Source: Neoscytalidium dimidiatum
Taxonomy: Eukaryota; Ascomycota; Dothideomycetes; Botryosphaeriales; Botryosphaeriaceae
Assembly (NCBI GenBank): GCA_037367355.1
Contig: CM074698.1
Span: 124,001-188,000 of the forward strand
Direction of reading: 5' to 3'
Length of the DNA: 64,000 nucleotides
Part shown: positions 13,876 through 23,912 of the stretch, in pieces
How the letters are laid out: the number at the start of each line of letters is the position of its first letter
Position numbering within the stretch: the first letter of the stretch is position 1
Notes under the pieces: model-generated
Seen by the model: only the letters and a program-made list of their open reading frames with translations
Databases searched by the model: none
Told to the model about the DNA's origin: nothing
Program-made: the position numbers and the translations under genes

Positions 13876-14104
13876 TATTATACTAGAACTTTTTCTAGAA
13901 AAGTTAAGGCGCGTCGTTAGGTAGCTTAGACTTTCTAAAGGCTAATATAGTAGTAAGTAGAAAAGATTTATATAATAGTAGAATAGAAATTAATTAATAA
14001 GTTAACTACGAGGATTTTAACTATAGTAAATAAGCGTAGTTTATATATATTAAGTAATTAGTATAATTAGTAGTAATCTATAGTATTAATTTACTAATTA
14101 GTAT
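13876..14104 (-). repeat. Truncated RIP-mutated family A LTR
   Basis: The first 229 bp of a type-1 family A LTR, heavily transition-mutated, stop at ctaattagtat, exactly where the un-mutated LTR at 14,105 begins. A family A element therefore sits inside an older copy of its own LTR. The left half of any target duplication would be agtat (14,100-14,104). Confidence 0.75.
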
Positions 14105-14489
14105 TGTTACGCCGGGACTCTTTCTGGGGGAGTCGAGGCGCGTCGTCAGGCAGCTTGGGCTTTCTAGGGGCCAATACAGTGGTAGGCAGGGGAGGTTCGT
14201 ACAATAGTAGGGTAGGAATCAATTGACAAGTTGACCACGAGGGTCCTAACTACGATAAATGAGTGTGGTCTATATACATGGAGTGATCGGTACGATCAGT
14301 AGTGATCTGTAATGTTAACCCACTGATCAGTACTGATCGGTGGTCCGAGCTTTGCTGAGCGAGTGTGCGGTGGTCTGGTGCATCAGTGTCGGTAGGTATT
14401 CTGCCGAGTTAGGCCCCGAGTTGGTCACGTGGGCGGTGAGTAGTCGTAGGGTTTCGTTATCCGCCTTTCTGGGCGACTGTGCCGTAACA
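14105..14489 (-). repeat. 3' LTR of family A element (type-1 U3)
   Basis: 385 bp, starting tgttacgccggg and ending gccgtaaca. The first about 174 bp are nearly identical to the LTR at 20,235. The rest is unrelated to it and carries a cluster of gatcagt/gatcggt motifs (14,300-14,345). In the element's own orientation the variable half is U3. Confidence 0.9.
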
Positions 14490-14503
14490 CTATCCCCCCT
14501 CTA
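14490..14503 (-). promoter_or_regulatory. Polypurine tract of family A element
   Basis: On the minus strand the sequence immediately before the 3' LTR reads ctagaggggggatag, a purine-rich tract in the position where plus-strand DNA priming occurs in LTR retrotransposons. Confidence 0.65.
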
Positions 14504-14507
14504 GGCA

Positions 14508-14524
14508 ACCTTCGGCCCGAAGGT
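14508..14524. promoter_or_regulatory. 17-bp near-perfect palindrome containing CGG-N-CCG
   Basis: accttcgg and ccgaaggt are perfect inverted arms around one central c. The core is CGG, one base, CCG, a triplet arrangement of the kind bound by Zn2Cys6 dimers. It lies about 5 bp upstream of a TATA box and about 60 bp upstream of the antisense ORF start at 14,584, which itself has a Zn2Cys6-like cysteine pattern. A role as operator is inference. Confidence 0.45.
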
Positions 14525-14528
14525 CGAG

Positions 14529-14536
14529 TATAAAGG
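14529..14536 (+). promoter_or_regulatory. TATA box candidate for the antisense ORF
   Basis: tataaagg lies 48 bp upstream of the ATG at 14,584, outside the LTR, on the strand opposite to gag-pol. Confidence 0.4.
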
Positions 14537-14583
14537 TAGTTGAGCTCCCTCCTTAGTTCCCTTGAGATTATTTCTCTGCCGTC

Positions 14584-15210
14584 ATGTCCAGTTCCGCTCG
14601 TCGACGCGCGCTCGCCCGTATCCTTCGTAACGGTACTGACGCTCCCAGACGTTGTTCCTTTTGTGTGGAGAGACCTCGTCTTCGTTGTCTTGTGTCGCCG
14701 GATTCCAAGAGGTGTTACGAGTGTGCCAAGCGAGGCCACCTTTGTTCCTTTCCTTCTGACATGGCTTCCCTATTGAGTTTCGTCGTGTGGATCAACAACG
14801 GGACCGGGTGCGGGCTCAGATTGAGCAGACCCAGCGCGAGATCGAAAGGGATGAGGCCGAGATTCAGCGGTTGCAAGAGGAGGCTCAACGTTTTTCGTCG
14901 TACCGCCACTCTCGGTCCAAGGTGATCCGCCTGTTGCGGACACTTTCCTTCCTGGATTCCCGGAGTCAGGAGTTGTTTGAGCGGGAGTTGGCGGCCATTG
15001 AGGCTGAGGAGGCGCAGGAGGCGCGGGCGGCTCAGGGTCCTTGTTATCTGGTTCAGGCGGTGGTGACGTGGCGGGTTCCGACGGGCTGGTTCCTCGAGAG
15101 GCACCGGTGGACCAGTTTCAGGTGTCCTTGACGCCTCCTCCGGGTTTGCGTCGTGGGAGGATGCTCTGGGTTTGGGCGGTCAGGGTTTCGTCGGTGGTAT
15201 TCATGGATGA
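14584..15210 (+). pseudogene. Antisense accessory ORF of family A: Zn2Cys6-like motif plus coiled coil, frame-broken
   Basis: Starting at ATG 14,584 the first frame encodes a basic N-terminus and a cysteine cluster of pattern CX2CX7CX8CX2CX6C (about residues 23-51). The consensus of fungal Zn2Cys6 domains is CX2CX6CX5-12CX2CX6-8C. After a frame change near 14,755-14,775 the product continues as a strongly charged helix with heptad character (RAQIEQTQREIERDEAEIQR, about 14,811-14,870). A plausible acidic, glycine-rich C-terminus is in a further frame and stops at 15,208-15,210. Total span about 208 codons, so at least two or three frame breaks are needed. Its 3' end overlaps the end of the chromodomain on the other strand. 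Function unknown. DNA binding is inferred from cysteine spacing plus coiled coil only. Confidence 0.55.
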
Positions 15211-18200
15211 GTTCCTCGCAGTTAAGGTAAGAGATTGGTTCCCATGAGGGTTCCCACGGGTTCCCGGCGGAATCCGCTCCTTCCCATTTGATGAGGTACT
15301 TAAATTGACCGTCGATCCAGTCTCCATCCAAGATTTTCTACGTCCCATTCTTTGTCGGCGTCATCGGGGTGTATTTCAAGTTCTGGGTCAGGTTCGGCGT
15401 TGCTGTGTGCGGGTTCAAGTAAAGAGATGTGGAAAACTGGGTGTATACCCACTTGTTCTGGCAATCTGAGTTTAAAGGAAACAGGTGAAAGTTTTTCTCA
15501 ATTTGGTAGGGTCCGATTTTCTTGTGGTCCAATTTGTCGTTCGATCGTGTTGTTTTGATGTTTTTCTGAGGAGCCAGACTTTATCCCCTCCTTCAGGGGC
15601 GGCGACGCCTGGCGCCGTCTGTCATGGTACATGGCCATTCGGTATGCGGTGAATTTGATGTCTCGGCCAGTTCCTGGTGTAGTTCACGTAGCTGGTCTGC
15701 TCTGAGCATAGCTTTTTGGGCGAGTACTTCGCAGATCTGGGGTTCTCCGAAGGCAGTAGGGTCGAATCCGTAGTTGGCGTAGAAGGGCGTGGTTTGTGTG
15801 GCTTCCGTTGATGTGCTGTTGTACGCGTATTGGGCTAATGGTAGGAGTTCGACCCAGTTGTTTTGCCTGTAATTCAGGTAGAATCTTAGGTACTGTTCTA
15901 GCGTTTGGTTGGTTCGTTCCGTTTGTCCATCGGTTTGCGGGTGTGCCGTTGTTGACATCTTGTGTTTAGTTCCTAACTTGTGGACCAAGGTTTGCCAGAA
16001 CTTAGCTCTGAATCGTGGGTCTCGGTCCGTGATTAGTTCCTTGGGCATCCCGTGGTGGGCGAAGACATATCTGAGGAAGAGGTAGGCGCAGCCTTCTGCT
16101 CCGATTTTTTGTTACAAGGGATGAAGTATGCCCATTTTGTCAGGCGGTCGACAATGACCAGGATGGCGTTGTGTCGTGCTTTAGTCACAGGGTCTACTGA
16201 ATTTGGCAGGTCGGTGATAAAATCCATTGTGACCGATTCCCAGGGTTTGGTTGGTGTTGTGATGAGCTGTAGTTGTCCGTATGGTGCATGTCGTGCCACC
16301 TTGTTTTTGCGCATTCGTCACATTCCTGGATGACTTTCACTACTTTCCTCATTCGGGGAAAGTAGAAGTGTCTTGCAAGCCGTTCCAAGGTTCTTGTCAT
16401 TCCTGGGTGTCCGTGAACTGCGGACTCGTGGTATTCCTTTGTCAGCCGTTTGCGCAGAGGTGTGGGTACGTAGATTTTTCCGCGGAATAGTATGTTGCCT
16501 CTATGGTCTTGGACTAGGTCGGGGTCGTCATGTTCGGGGGTGCCTATTCGTTGAAGCAGTTCTTGGGATAGCGGATCATTGTTATATTTTCCTTGGATGA
16601 TTTGTTCCCAAGTGGCGGTGTCATCTTCTTCCTCGTTTACTGCCTCTTCCGTGGTTTCTTCAAGTGTTGGTATGGGTTCCTCGTCCTGCGGTTCCTCTTC
16701 GTCCTCCGGCTCCTGCTCTGGTGTTGGGTTTCGTGGAGGTTCGTCGTCGTCGATGGGGCTCCCTAGCCTTATGATGGGTGCCAGTATTCGTTCTTCCCAG
16801 GGTGCGTCGGATTCTTCAATGATTCGGGGGCGGTTGGGGCCTAACGTGCCGTCGTCATTTTGTCGTAGTACTGCTGGTGATAGTTCTGGCTTTCCTTCCA
16901 CGTGGTCGGCTCTGCGGCTAAGTGCGTCGGCCTTGCCGTTTTCACTTCCTTGCGGTAGTGGATCTTGAAGTAGAAGGGGCGAGTTGTTCTGCCCATCGTA
17001 CTTGTCTTCTGTTTAACACCTTGGTGGTTGTGAAGTATCCCAGGTTTTGTGATCCGAGTATACCGTGATTTCAGCTCCTCAAGGTAGTGTCGCCATTCCT
17101 TGAACGCTGTGACGATCGCAAGCAGTTCTTTGTCGTGTATCTCGTAATTGAGCTCGGCGGGTGACATTTTGCGAGAGTAATACGCGATAGGGTGTAATCT
17201 TCCTCGTCGTCTGGCTGGCTGAGGGTAGCGCCAATGGCATAGTCGGATGCGTCAGTTTCGAGGTAGAGTGGCTTGTCAGGATCGAACATGAGGAGTACCG
17301 GCGCTTCTACGAAGGCCCTTTGAGTTGATCAAACGCCTCTTGTTGGGGTGCTTCCCAGGTGAAAGGGTATTTTTTCGGGTGAGTCGGATTAGGGTTCGGC
17401 TACATGCGAGTATCGTTTGATGAATCGTCGGTAGAAGCAAACCCAAAAGGCTTGTACTTCTTTGACGTTCCTTGGTTCTGGCCACTTCAGGATGTCTTCC
17501 ACCTTTTTTGGGTCCATGACTATTTTTCCTGGTTCGATGATAAAGCCTAGGAATTCTACCCTTTGGGCATGGAAGGTACATTTTTCTGGTTTGACGGAGA
17601 GGTTGTATTCGAGTAGTTTCTGGAGGACTTTGGATACATGTTCCTTGTGTTCTTCAAGGGTTTCTGAGTAGATCAGGATGTCGTCGAGGTAGGCTGTGCA
17701 GAATCGGTCCAGATATTCTCGTAGGACGTGGTTGACAAGGGCTTGGAATGTGGCAGGGGCGTTGGTAAGTCCGAAAGGCATTACCAAGTACTCGTACAAA
17801 CCGTATCGAGTTCTGAATGCGGTTTTCCATTCATGTCCTTCCTTGATTCGGATAAGGTGGTACCCATCCCGCAGGTCTAACTTGGTGAAGAATCGTGCCC
17901 CGGAGAGGCGATCCCAGTTCATCGATGCGGGGTAGAGGGTAGCGGTCTTTGATGGTAATGTCGTTCAGGATCGGTAATCCACACAGAGGCGTAACTTGCC
18001 TCCGGGCTTTGGTACGAAGAGGACGGGGAATCCTGCTGAGGATTGAGAGGGTCGGATGTATCCCTTCTTCAGTAGTAAGTCCAAGTGTTCCTCATTGCTT
18101 GTAACTCCTTTTCCGACATTGGATATAGGGTCCAAATCGGGGTTCAGTGCCTGGTTTCAAGTTGATCTCGTGGTCCCATGGTCTGTGTTCCGGTAGTGCG

Positions 18201-18845
18201 TCTTCGATCTTTTCTCTGAAAATTTCCTTGAACCGGTGGTATTCCTTAGGAACGCCATCAAGGTACTGTTCGTGTATCCTGGTGGGGTCATCTCCTCCCA
18301 CGGGTGTCGGGTAGTCTGGTTTTTCTCGTCTGGTGGCACTAATCTGTCGGGTTCTTTCTTTGTTTGTAGTGGTGGGGCGATACCACATCATTCCAATTGC
18401 TTGCCCCTTCTTTCGGGTCCTTTCCAGCGCAGCTTTCGAAATTAGGCTTACGTGGGTAATCGGTTCGGCTATGGTGCGTGGTTTCCATTCTGGTTCTTGG
18501 TTTCGTTCTCTGGACTTGAGGGTAATTCCTCCATTGTCCCAATCGTATTGTATTTTCCATTTCTTCTGCCAAGGGATGCCGAGAATGACATCATATTAGA
18601 TCTTGGTAACGTCTAGACAGATACGTTCCTGTGGTTTTGTATTCGAGGGTCAGTTTCGGGGTTTCGATGATTACCTTTCCATCTCCAAAGGAGCTGGGGG
18701 ATCCATCAACAGTTCTCAGCTGATATGGTTGGTCCTTTTCTCTGGGTTTTAGGTTGGCTTTTTCTGCAAATCGGTTTGAGACGTAGTTCCCTTGTGATGC
18801 GGAGTCGATGAGGGTGAGCGCTCGGCGTCCATTGATTTTTGTCAC
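15053..18845 (-). pseudogene. Pol of family A chromovirus (protease, RT, RNase H, integrase, chromodomain), frame-broken
   Basis: Domains are readable in order on the minus strand, spread over several frames. Protease: LIDSASQGNYVS near 18,806, with DSA in place of the usual DSG. Reverse transcriptase: 17,922-17,389, with the TAFRTRYG and [12 protein letters not shown] motifs and YLDD at 17,691-17,680. RNase H: 17,289-16,841 ([24 protein letters not shown]). Integrase: HHCC zinc region about 16,490-16,330, then catalytic D at 16,224, D at 16,027 and E near 15,919. Chromodomain: 15,331 to about 15,170 (YLIKWEG, SWEP, ELIHEYHRRNPDRP). The chromodomain places it among chromoviruses, whose insertion is typically steered to heterochromatin. 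At least five frame changes separate the blocks and are not explained by C-to-T mutation. Confidence 0.9.
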
Positions 18846-18981
18846 GACAACCCAGTGGTTCCCGTATTCTGCGGAGTCTCCTTGCTTTCTGGTGGGTGTC
18901 CTGTGGTTTTTCCGGTCGATGCTGCTATGGTCCTGTGGGGCAGGGGCCTCGCCTGCTGTAGCCCCAGTTCAGTAGGCGTTT

Positions 18982-20179
18982 CTAGTTTTTTGGGTGGTAC
19001 CCGCTGATGTTCTTAGCTTCCTGGTGAATGGGGCAGGCTTCGATGCTACAAGTGGACCAGTGGATGGTGTCATGGTTGGGGGTCTCCGGTCGTCCTTCAG
19101 TAGCCGAGGTGGTTTTCTTGTCGTTGGTTCGCTGGTTGCTGGTTCGTTTGTCTGGGCAGTTTCTGCTGATATGTCCGTGCTTTCCACAGTGGAAGCAAAG
19201 ACCCTTTTCACGCCGTCGCTGTTCTTCCGGCGCCAGCCGAGGGTTTCGTCGTTGGTTGGCATCTAAGTCCATGGGGTCCCCCGGGGGTAGGTTGTTTCGA
19301 GGTTGCGCGGTGTTGGCCGAGTATCGGGTTTGGCCTGTCTCTTGTCTGAAATTGAACAGTTGTTGGTCGACTCGGATGGCCGTGTCGATGGTCTCGCTAA
19401 GGTCCTTGGGTAATCCGGTGCGGGCGAATTCGGCCTTCACATTGTGCTTTAGGCCCTTGTAGAAGATGTATTTGAGGGATTGGTCGTTCCAATTGAGGTA
19501 GGAGGCGAGCATGCGGAATTCCGTGACATATTCCGAGACTGATCGGGTTTGTCGGAGGTCCTGAATTCGAAGGGCGGCCTCCTGCTCCTCGTTCTTGCTA
19601 CCAAAGGCTTGTCTGATTGCGTCGGCGAAGCGATTGTAGTTGGCGAACAGGCTACTGGTTTCCGTACGTGGGATGGCCGAGCGGAAATCCTTTCGATAGG
19701 GTTCGAACCACCGTGCTGCGTTACCTCGGAGGTAGGTTCCTGCAAAGCGGACCCTTTCCTCATCGTCCTTGAATGATGCTTTGTAGAATTCGAAGTAATT
19801 TCTAGTTGGGCCAGGAAGTCGTTGAGCTTACGCCGATCCCCATCGTAGGTGTCGGGGTCTTGATCTTTAGTTTGGTGTTGTGGGGGTCGATTCTGATGTC
19901 GCGGGGTGGCTGGGGTGGAGGGCCGCATAGTACGGTTGACAGTAAAGGCTTGTCCTCGAATGAAGTACTCCAGAAGGACTTGCCGCAGTCCTCACTGGCG
20001 TTCTCTGGTACTCTGGGTCCGTTGATTGCTCGACTCAAGGAGGCTATGCCCGAGGAATATGCTTCCGAAATGAGCAGCCTCATGTTAAGAGCTGGGTTTC
20101 CAGGGATCAAGGGACGGATTGACTGAAGCTGTTCCTCCTCCGTCGGAAGGTTGTTCCTGATTTCGGTCCAGGATGTCAT
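18982..20179 (-). pseudogene. Gag of family A chromovirus, frame-broken
   Basis: The probable start is the ATG at 20,179 (MTSWTEIRNNLPTEEEQ). The reading moves to a second frame near 19,800-19,900 (a KLNDFLAQLE segment typical of gypsy capsid) and to a third near 19,510. The C-terminal piece has the CCHC nucleic-acid-binding knuckle CFHCGKHGHISRNC at 19,197-19,156. Two frame changes mean no full capsid protein can be made from this copy. Confidence 0.8.
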
Positions 20180-20223
20180 GGTTAGTAGTTTTCAGGGTGG
20201 GGTTACCTCCGGTGCCTAAGAAA

Positions 20224-20234
20224 GGTGGTCAAAG
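20224..20234 (-). promoter_or_regulatory. Putative primer-binding site next to the 5' LTR
   Basis: On the minus strand the sequence following the 5' LTR is ctttgaccacc. The same position in family B (27,036-27,046) reads ctttaactact, a transition-mutated version, so the tract is shared by both families. It does not start with TGG, as a site copying the tRNA CCA end would, so the primer is unclear. Confidence 0.4.
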
Positions 20235-20618
20235 TGTTACGCCGGGACTCTTTCTGGGGGAGTCGAGGCGCGTCGTCAGGCAGCTTGGGCTTTCTAGGGG
20301 CCAATACAGTGGTAGGCAGGGGAGGTTCGTACAATAGTAGGGTAGGAATCAATTGACAAGTTGACCACGGGGGTCCTATCTACTGTGAACGAGTGTGCTC
20401 TATATACTGTAGGAGATGGTGGGTGTGACCGCTGGCCGTGACCGCGGTGGTTCTGGTGGTCAGGTTGAGTGGTCAGGCCTTGGCATTGTGACCGCGGTGT
20501 TGTTGCTGAGTCATCGGGGTGGCCACGGGCGTCTTGTATCTTGGCTGTGTTGTGTTGGTGGGTCCGATTTCCTCCAGCTCAGCACTTCCTCTCCTTCCCT
20601 TCTTGCTGCGCCGTAACA
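20235..20618 (-). repeat. 5' LTR of family A element (type-2 U3)
   Basis: 384 bp with tgttacgcc and gccgtaaca ends. It differs by a single base from the solo LTR at 29,720-30,103 over the stretch I compared. Its U3 half is unrelated to that of the partner LTR at 14,105. The open frame within it (20,416-20,616) is not supported as a gene. Confidence 0.9.
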
Positions 20619-23289
20619 TTCTCTTAGCCTCTATAGAGTACTTTTTAGATAGCTCTAGCGTCTAGCTCTCTAGCTTTAACTCTTAGCTTTCTAGCTCTAG
20701 CCTTGGCCTAGCTCTCTAGCTTTAGCTCTTAGCTCTCTAGCTCTAGCTCTTAGTTCTAGCTCTTTAGCTCTAACTCTTAGCTTTCTAGCTTTAGCTCTCG
20801 GCTCTAGCTCTCTAGCTCTAGCTCTTAGCTCTCTAGCTCTAGCTCTTAGTTTTAGCTCTCTAGCTCTTAGCTCTAGCGCTCTAGCTCTTTTATTTCGAGG
20901 TTCGCTAGATATCGTTTATATTTATCTCCTAGAAATATTATAGTTCCCGTACTCTAGCTAATATATAGGTCGTAGGTTTTTAACTAAGATATTCCGAGGA
21001 TAATATCGTAGTTTAGGCTTATAGTTACGTCTAGGTTAATTCGTTCTTCGTAATCTTTAAGGATTATTCGTACTTAACCGGTCTCAATCCTTACCTAGCT
21101 CTTACCGTATTCTATCGATAACCTATCGAACGTATCTACCAGAAAGCGTTTCTTGGTTAGAATAAGTAAGTCGTCCTCCAAGAAATTTGAGTCACGAAAT
21201 TTCCTTACGCTCTACTATCGATTATTACTAACGTAGTAGTTTCTTTAATTATAACTAGTACTTTTAATAGTGTTTTAAGTTCTTCTTATTTACGAGATAT
21301 TCCGTTCGATATTAAGTATATAACCTAGTTAAGGAACCTTCGTATTAGCTCCTCCTAGGGTTCCTAGCTAGGGAAGCCGTCTAGTTTTTTAATATCTCGT
21401 AGCGTATATACTTATTCTATTTCTTAACTAGGACCGGGGTTTCCTTCTACTAAGTCTATTATCTCTTCTTAATCTTACGCCTCTAGTAGATTTACCCGCT
21501 ATGCACTCGATACTAAGGTCGGTTTACCGTATTTTCGTCGGATATCTACTATAGGATACCGTAGCTTTACGTAGCTATATCGTATCGATAGAGGGTAGGC
21601 TATATCGCAGATACGCGAGGTCTTATTATTACTACGTTTCCTGGCTTCCTTCGAGCTAGAATACTACCTTATCGGCCGTTTTTAATAGCGATTTCTTCTA
21701 AGGATACTATACGTCGTTTTCGAAGAATCGTAAGCTAAGTTTTCCGTTCTTTATCTAGTATTATTGCGGCGGTAGATCTATTCTCGCTCCGGGGGTCTAG
21801 TAGATCGTAGGGATATAACCGGATTCGATATTCTTCGTATCTTCGCAATGTTTGTATTTCGTAATTTAATCGAGTATAGCTTAATCCTACTATTACTCGG
21901 TATTTTCTACCTTACTAGATTCTAGTATACTATCGTAAAGTTCTCTAGTTTCGCTATTTACGAGTCTGCCTGGCCGGAAGTGCCTTTTCGATATCTTCCT
22001 CCGACCTCCTTTTATTTTTGAGTATTATATTAAGTCGTCGTAGCTACTAGGATACTATTCTATAGTATTCTTATCGCTCTAGTAGATAGTATAATTATCG
22101 TCGTAGTACGCCATCTAGCTTAGAGCTATATAGTCTACTATTTTTTTATAGTAATTTCTGTAGCGCCTCCTATTTTTAGATAGCTACCGCCACTTTCCGT
22201 AACCTCTCTTCGAGTATTTATATCCTATATTCTATTTATCTCATATCGGATATATAGTCCTTTCTTATAGAGCTCCTTTTCTTTCTTACTCATTTCCTTC
22301 TTATCCTTATTATTACCGTTCTTTCTATTCTTACCTTTATCTTATCGGACTATATTATCTATCTCTATAGCGTCGCCTCCTTCTTAGGTATAGCGAGGCC
22401 TAGCTTATCTTAAGATATTAGCGTTATACCTCTTCTTATTAAACTATCTTTCTATATAACGCTTATCTATAAGTAGGGCTAGTTTAATTATATCGTTAAG
22501 GGTTTCTAGTTTCTTATAGTACGTTATAGCTTCTTTAATCTTATTTCTTAGTCCTTAGTAGTAGAAGGTACGTAGCGTAAGATTAGAGTGTCTATCTACG
22601 AGGTATACTACGTCTTAGAATTTAGCTATATAGTTCTATACCGTTCTTTTCTATTTTAGACTTATAAGGGTCCTAGTAGCTAGACGGTTCTCGTCGACGC
22701 CGCTAAAGACTATCTTAAGCTACTTCGTAAAGTTTTAGTAGTCGCTAAAGATTATCGAGGTTACTTCGGACTATAAATATACGGGTTTCTTCTAGTATTC
22801 CCGCTTAAAAGGTCGGAACTATTACTCTATCGATCCTCTAAGGTAGGTACTAGCGTATAGGACTTATTCGGCGGGGCTGGCGAAGTTATCGTATATAAAG
22901 TATATATAGTTATTTAGCTACGTAATAAAGGCTTAGGTCTTTTTTCGGTCTCCGTAGTATAGATCTAGTTTCGGGACCTTAACCTTAGTAGTCGGTAGTA
23001 GAGCTAGTATCTAGGTAAGCTAAGTACGTAGGATTACGTTTTCGTTTCGAAGTTCTAGGATTATATTAAGTAGCTCCTCGTTAGTTGGTATATTAGGGTA
23101 TTGGTTTCCTACTACCGTACTATATTACGGTAGTTACTACGAGCTAAGGGTATTCTACGCCTCTTATACGTGCTCGCTACTAGATACGTTCGCTATAATA
23201 GCTAATACTATTAGTACTTTTTGGGGTAAGGAAATACTTCCTATTTTCTAATTAAATCGCTTCCTTTTCTATAAGGATAGTAGTTAAAG
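20619..23289 (-). mobile_element. Family B 5' internal region (gag to protease), minus strand, RIP-mutated
   Basis: It is the reverse complement of 27,036-29,719, the same part of another family B copy. The two are alike over the whole span with scattered transitions and a few indels, including about 20 bp present near 20,985 and missing in the partner. It ends on the left exactly at the family A LTR. No reading frame survives. Confidence 0.8.
20640..20890. repeat. AGCTCT/CTAG minisatellite inside family B
   Basis: An irregular tandem array built from tagctct, tagctctag and tagctctta units. AGCT and CTAG are self-complementary, so the array is rich in short palindromes. The same array occurs in the other family B copy at 29,455-29,690, so it was part of the element before both copies existed. 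Confidence 0.8.
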
Positions 23290-23912
23290 TATAACGACGG
23301 GGCCTCTACTACTAGGCTTCGGAGTCGCCTAGTAAGTTTAGATTTATCGAAGGGTTTACCTTAAAGACGAGGAAAGAGGAGTAACGATAGAATAAGAAGT
23401 TACGTAATATAGGAGTTTAGTAGGCCTAGTTACCTCTAAGTTAATATAGTATTAAATTAGAACTTTAAGTTAACTACGAGGGTTAAGATGCTACCTAACG
23501 AGCATATCTATATACTATAGAAAAGCTATAATAATCTAGGGGTCGTAATATTAGATTAGAGGTTTAGATTAGAGGTTTAGATTAGAGGTTTAGATTAGTT
23601 CTAATCCCGTATAGGTCCTATAGGTTTTACGTAACTCGGGCGCTAAAGCCTACTTTCTAGAATCCGACTTCTACTAGTACTAGCGGACGATATTACCGCT
23701 ATACTCTTATCCCGTAGTATTATTCTTATCGGCTTTTCTACTTCCTACCCGTATGGTCCTTCGTCCCCTACGGGCTCTACGTTAGCCCGTGCCTTCTTCC
23801 TAGTTATTACGCCCGTAGGCGTCCTTTTCGTACGGGCGATCGTTGTTGCCTACTAGTATTCCCGTACGGGCTCGCGCCCCTTATAGCTATAAAGCCCGTA
23901 GGGTTCGTAATA
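23290..23912 (-). repeat. Family B 5' LTR (minus orientation)
   Basis: Edges tataacgacggggcctc and gttcgtaata. It is of the longer LTR subtype and includes three copies of attagaggtttag near 23,550-23,590. It directly abuts the 3' half of another family B copy in the opposite orientation with no target duplication. Confidence 0.75.

Larger units (their letters stand above)
14105..20618 (-). mobile_element. Family A Ty3/gypsy chromovirus, un-RIPped, near full length, coding on minus strand
   Basis: This 6.5-kb element is bounded by LTR-like repeats with tgttacg...cgtaaca ends. On the minus strand the order is 5' LTR (20,235-20,618), gag with a CCHC knuckle, protease, reverse transcriptase, RNase H, integrase, chromodomain, 3' LTR (14,105-14,489), the order of chromoviruses. 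CA and TG dinucleotides are normal, in sharp contrast to both flanks, so RIP has not acted on it. Gag and pol are nevertheless split by frame changes, so it should be non-autonomous. The two LTRs differ in U3 and the flanking pentamers do not match (agtat and ttctc), so it is a recombinant of two insertions. Confidence 0.9.

Noticed and set aside
14425..14739. Minus-strand 104-codon frame at the 3' end of element A
   Set aside because: It spans the LTR/internal border and is a shadow of the antisense ORF. No retroelement domain.
20416..20616. 66-codon frame, repeated at 29,722-29,922
   Set aside because: It is wholly inside an LTR and repeats only because the LTR repeats.
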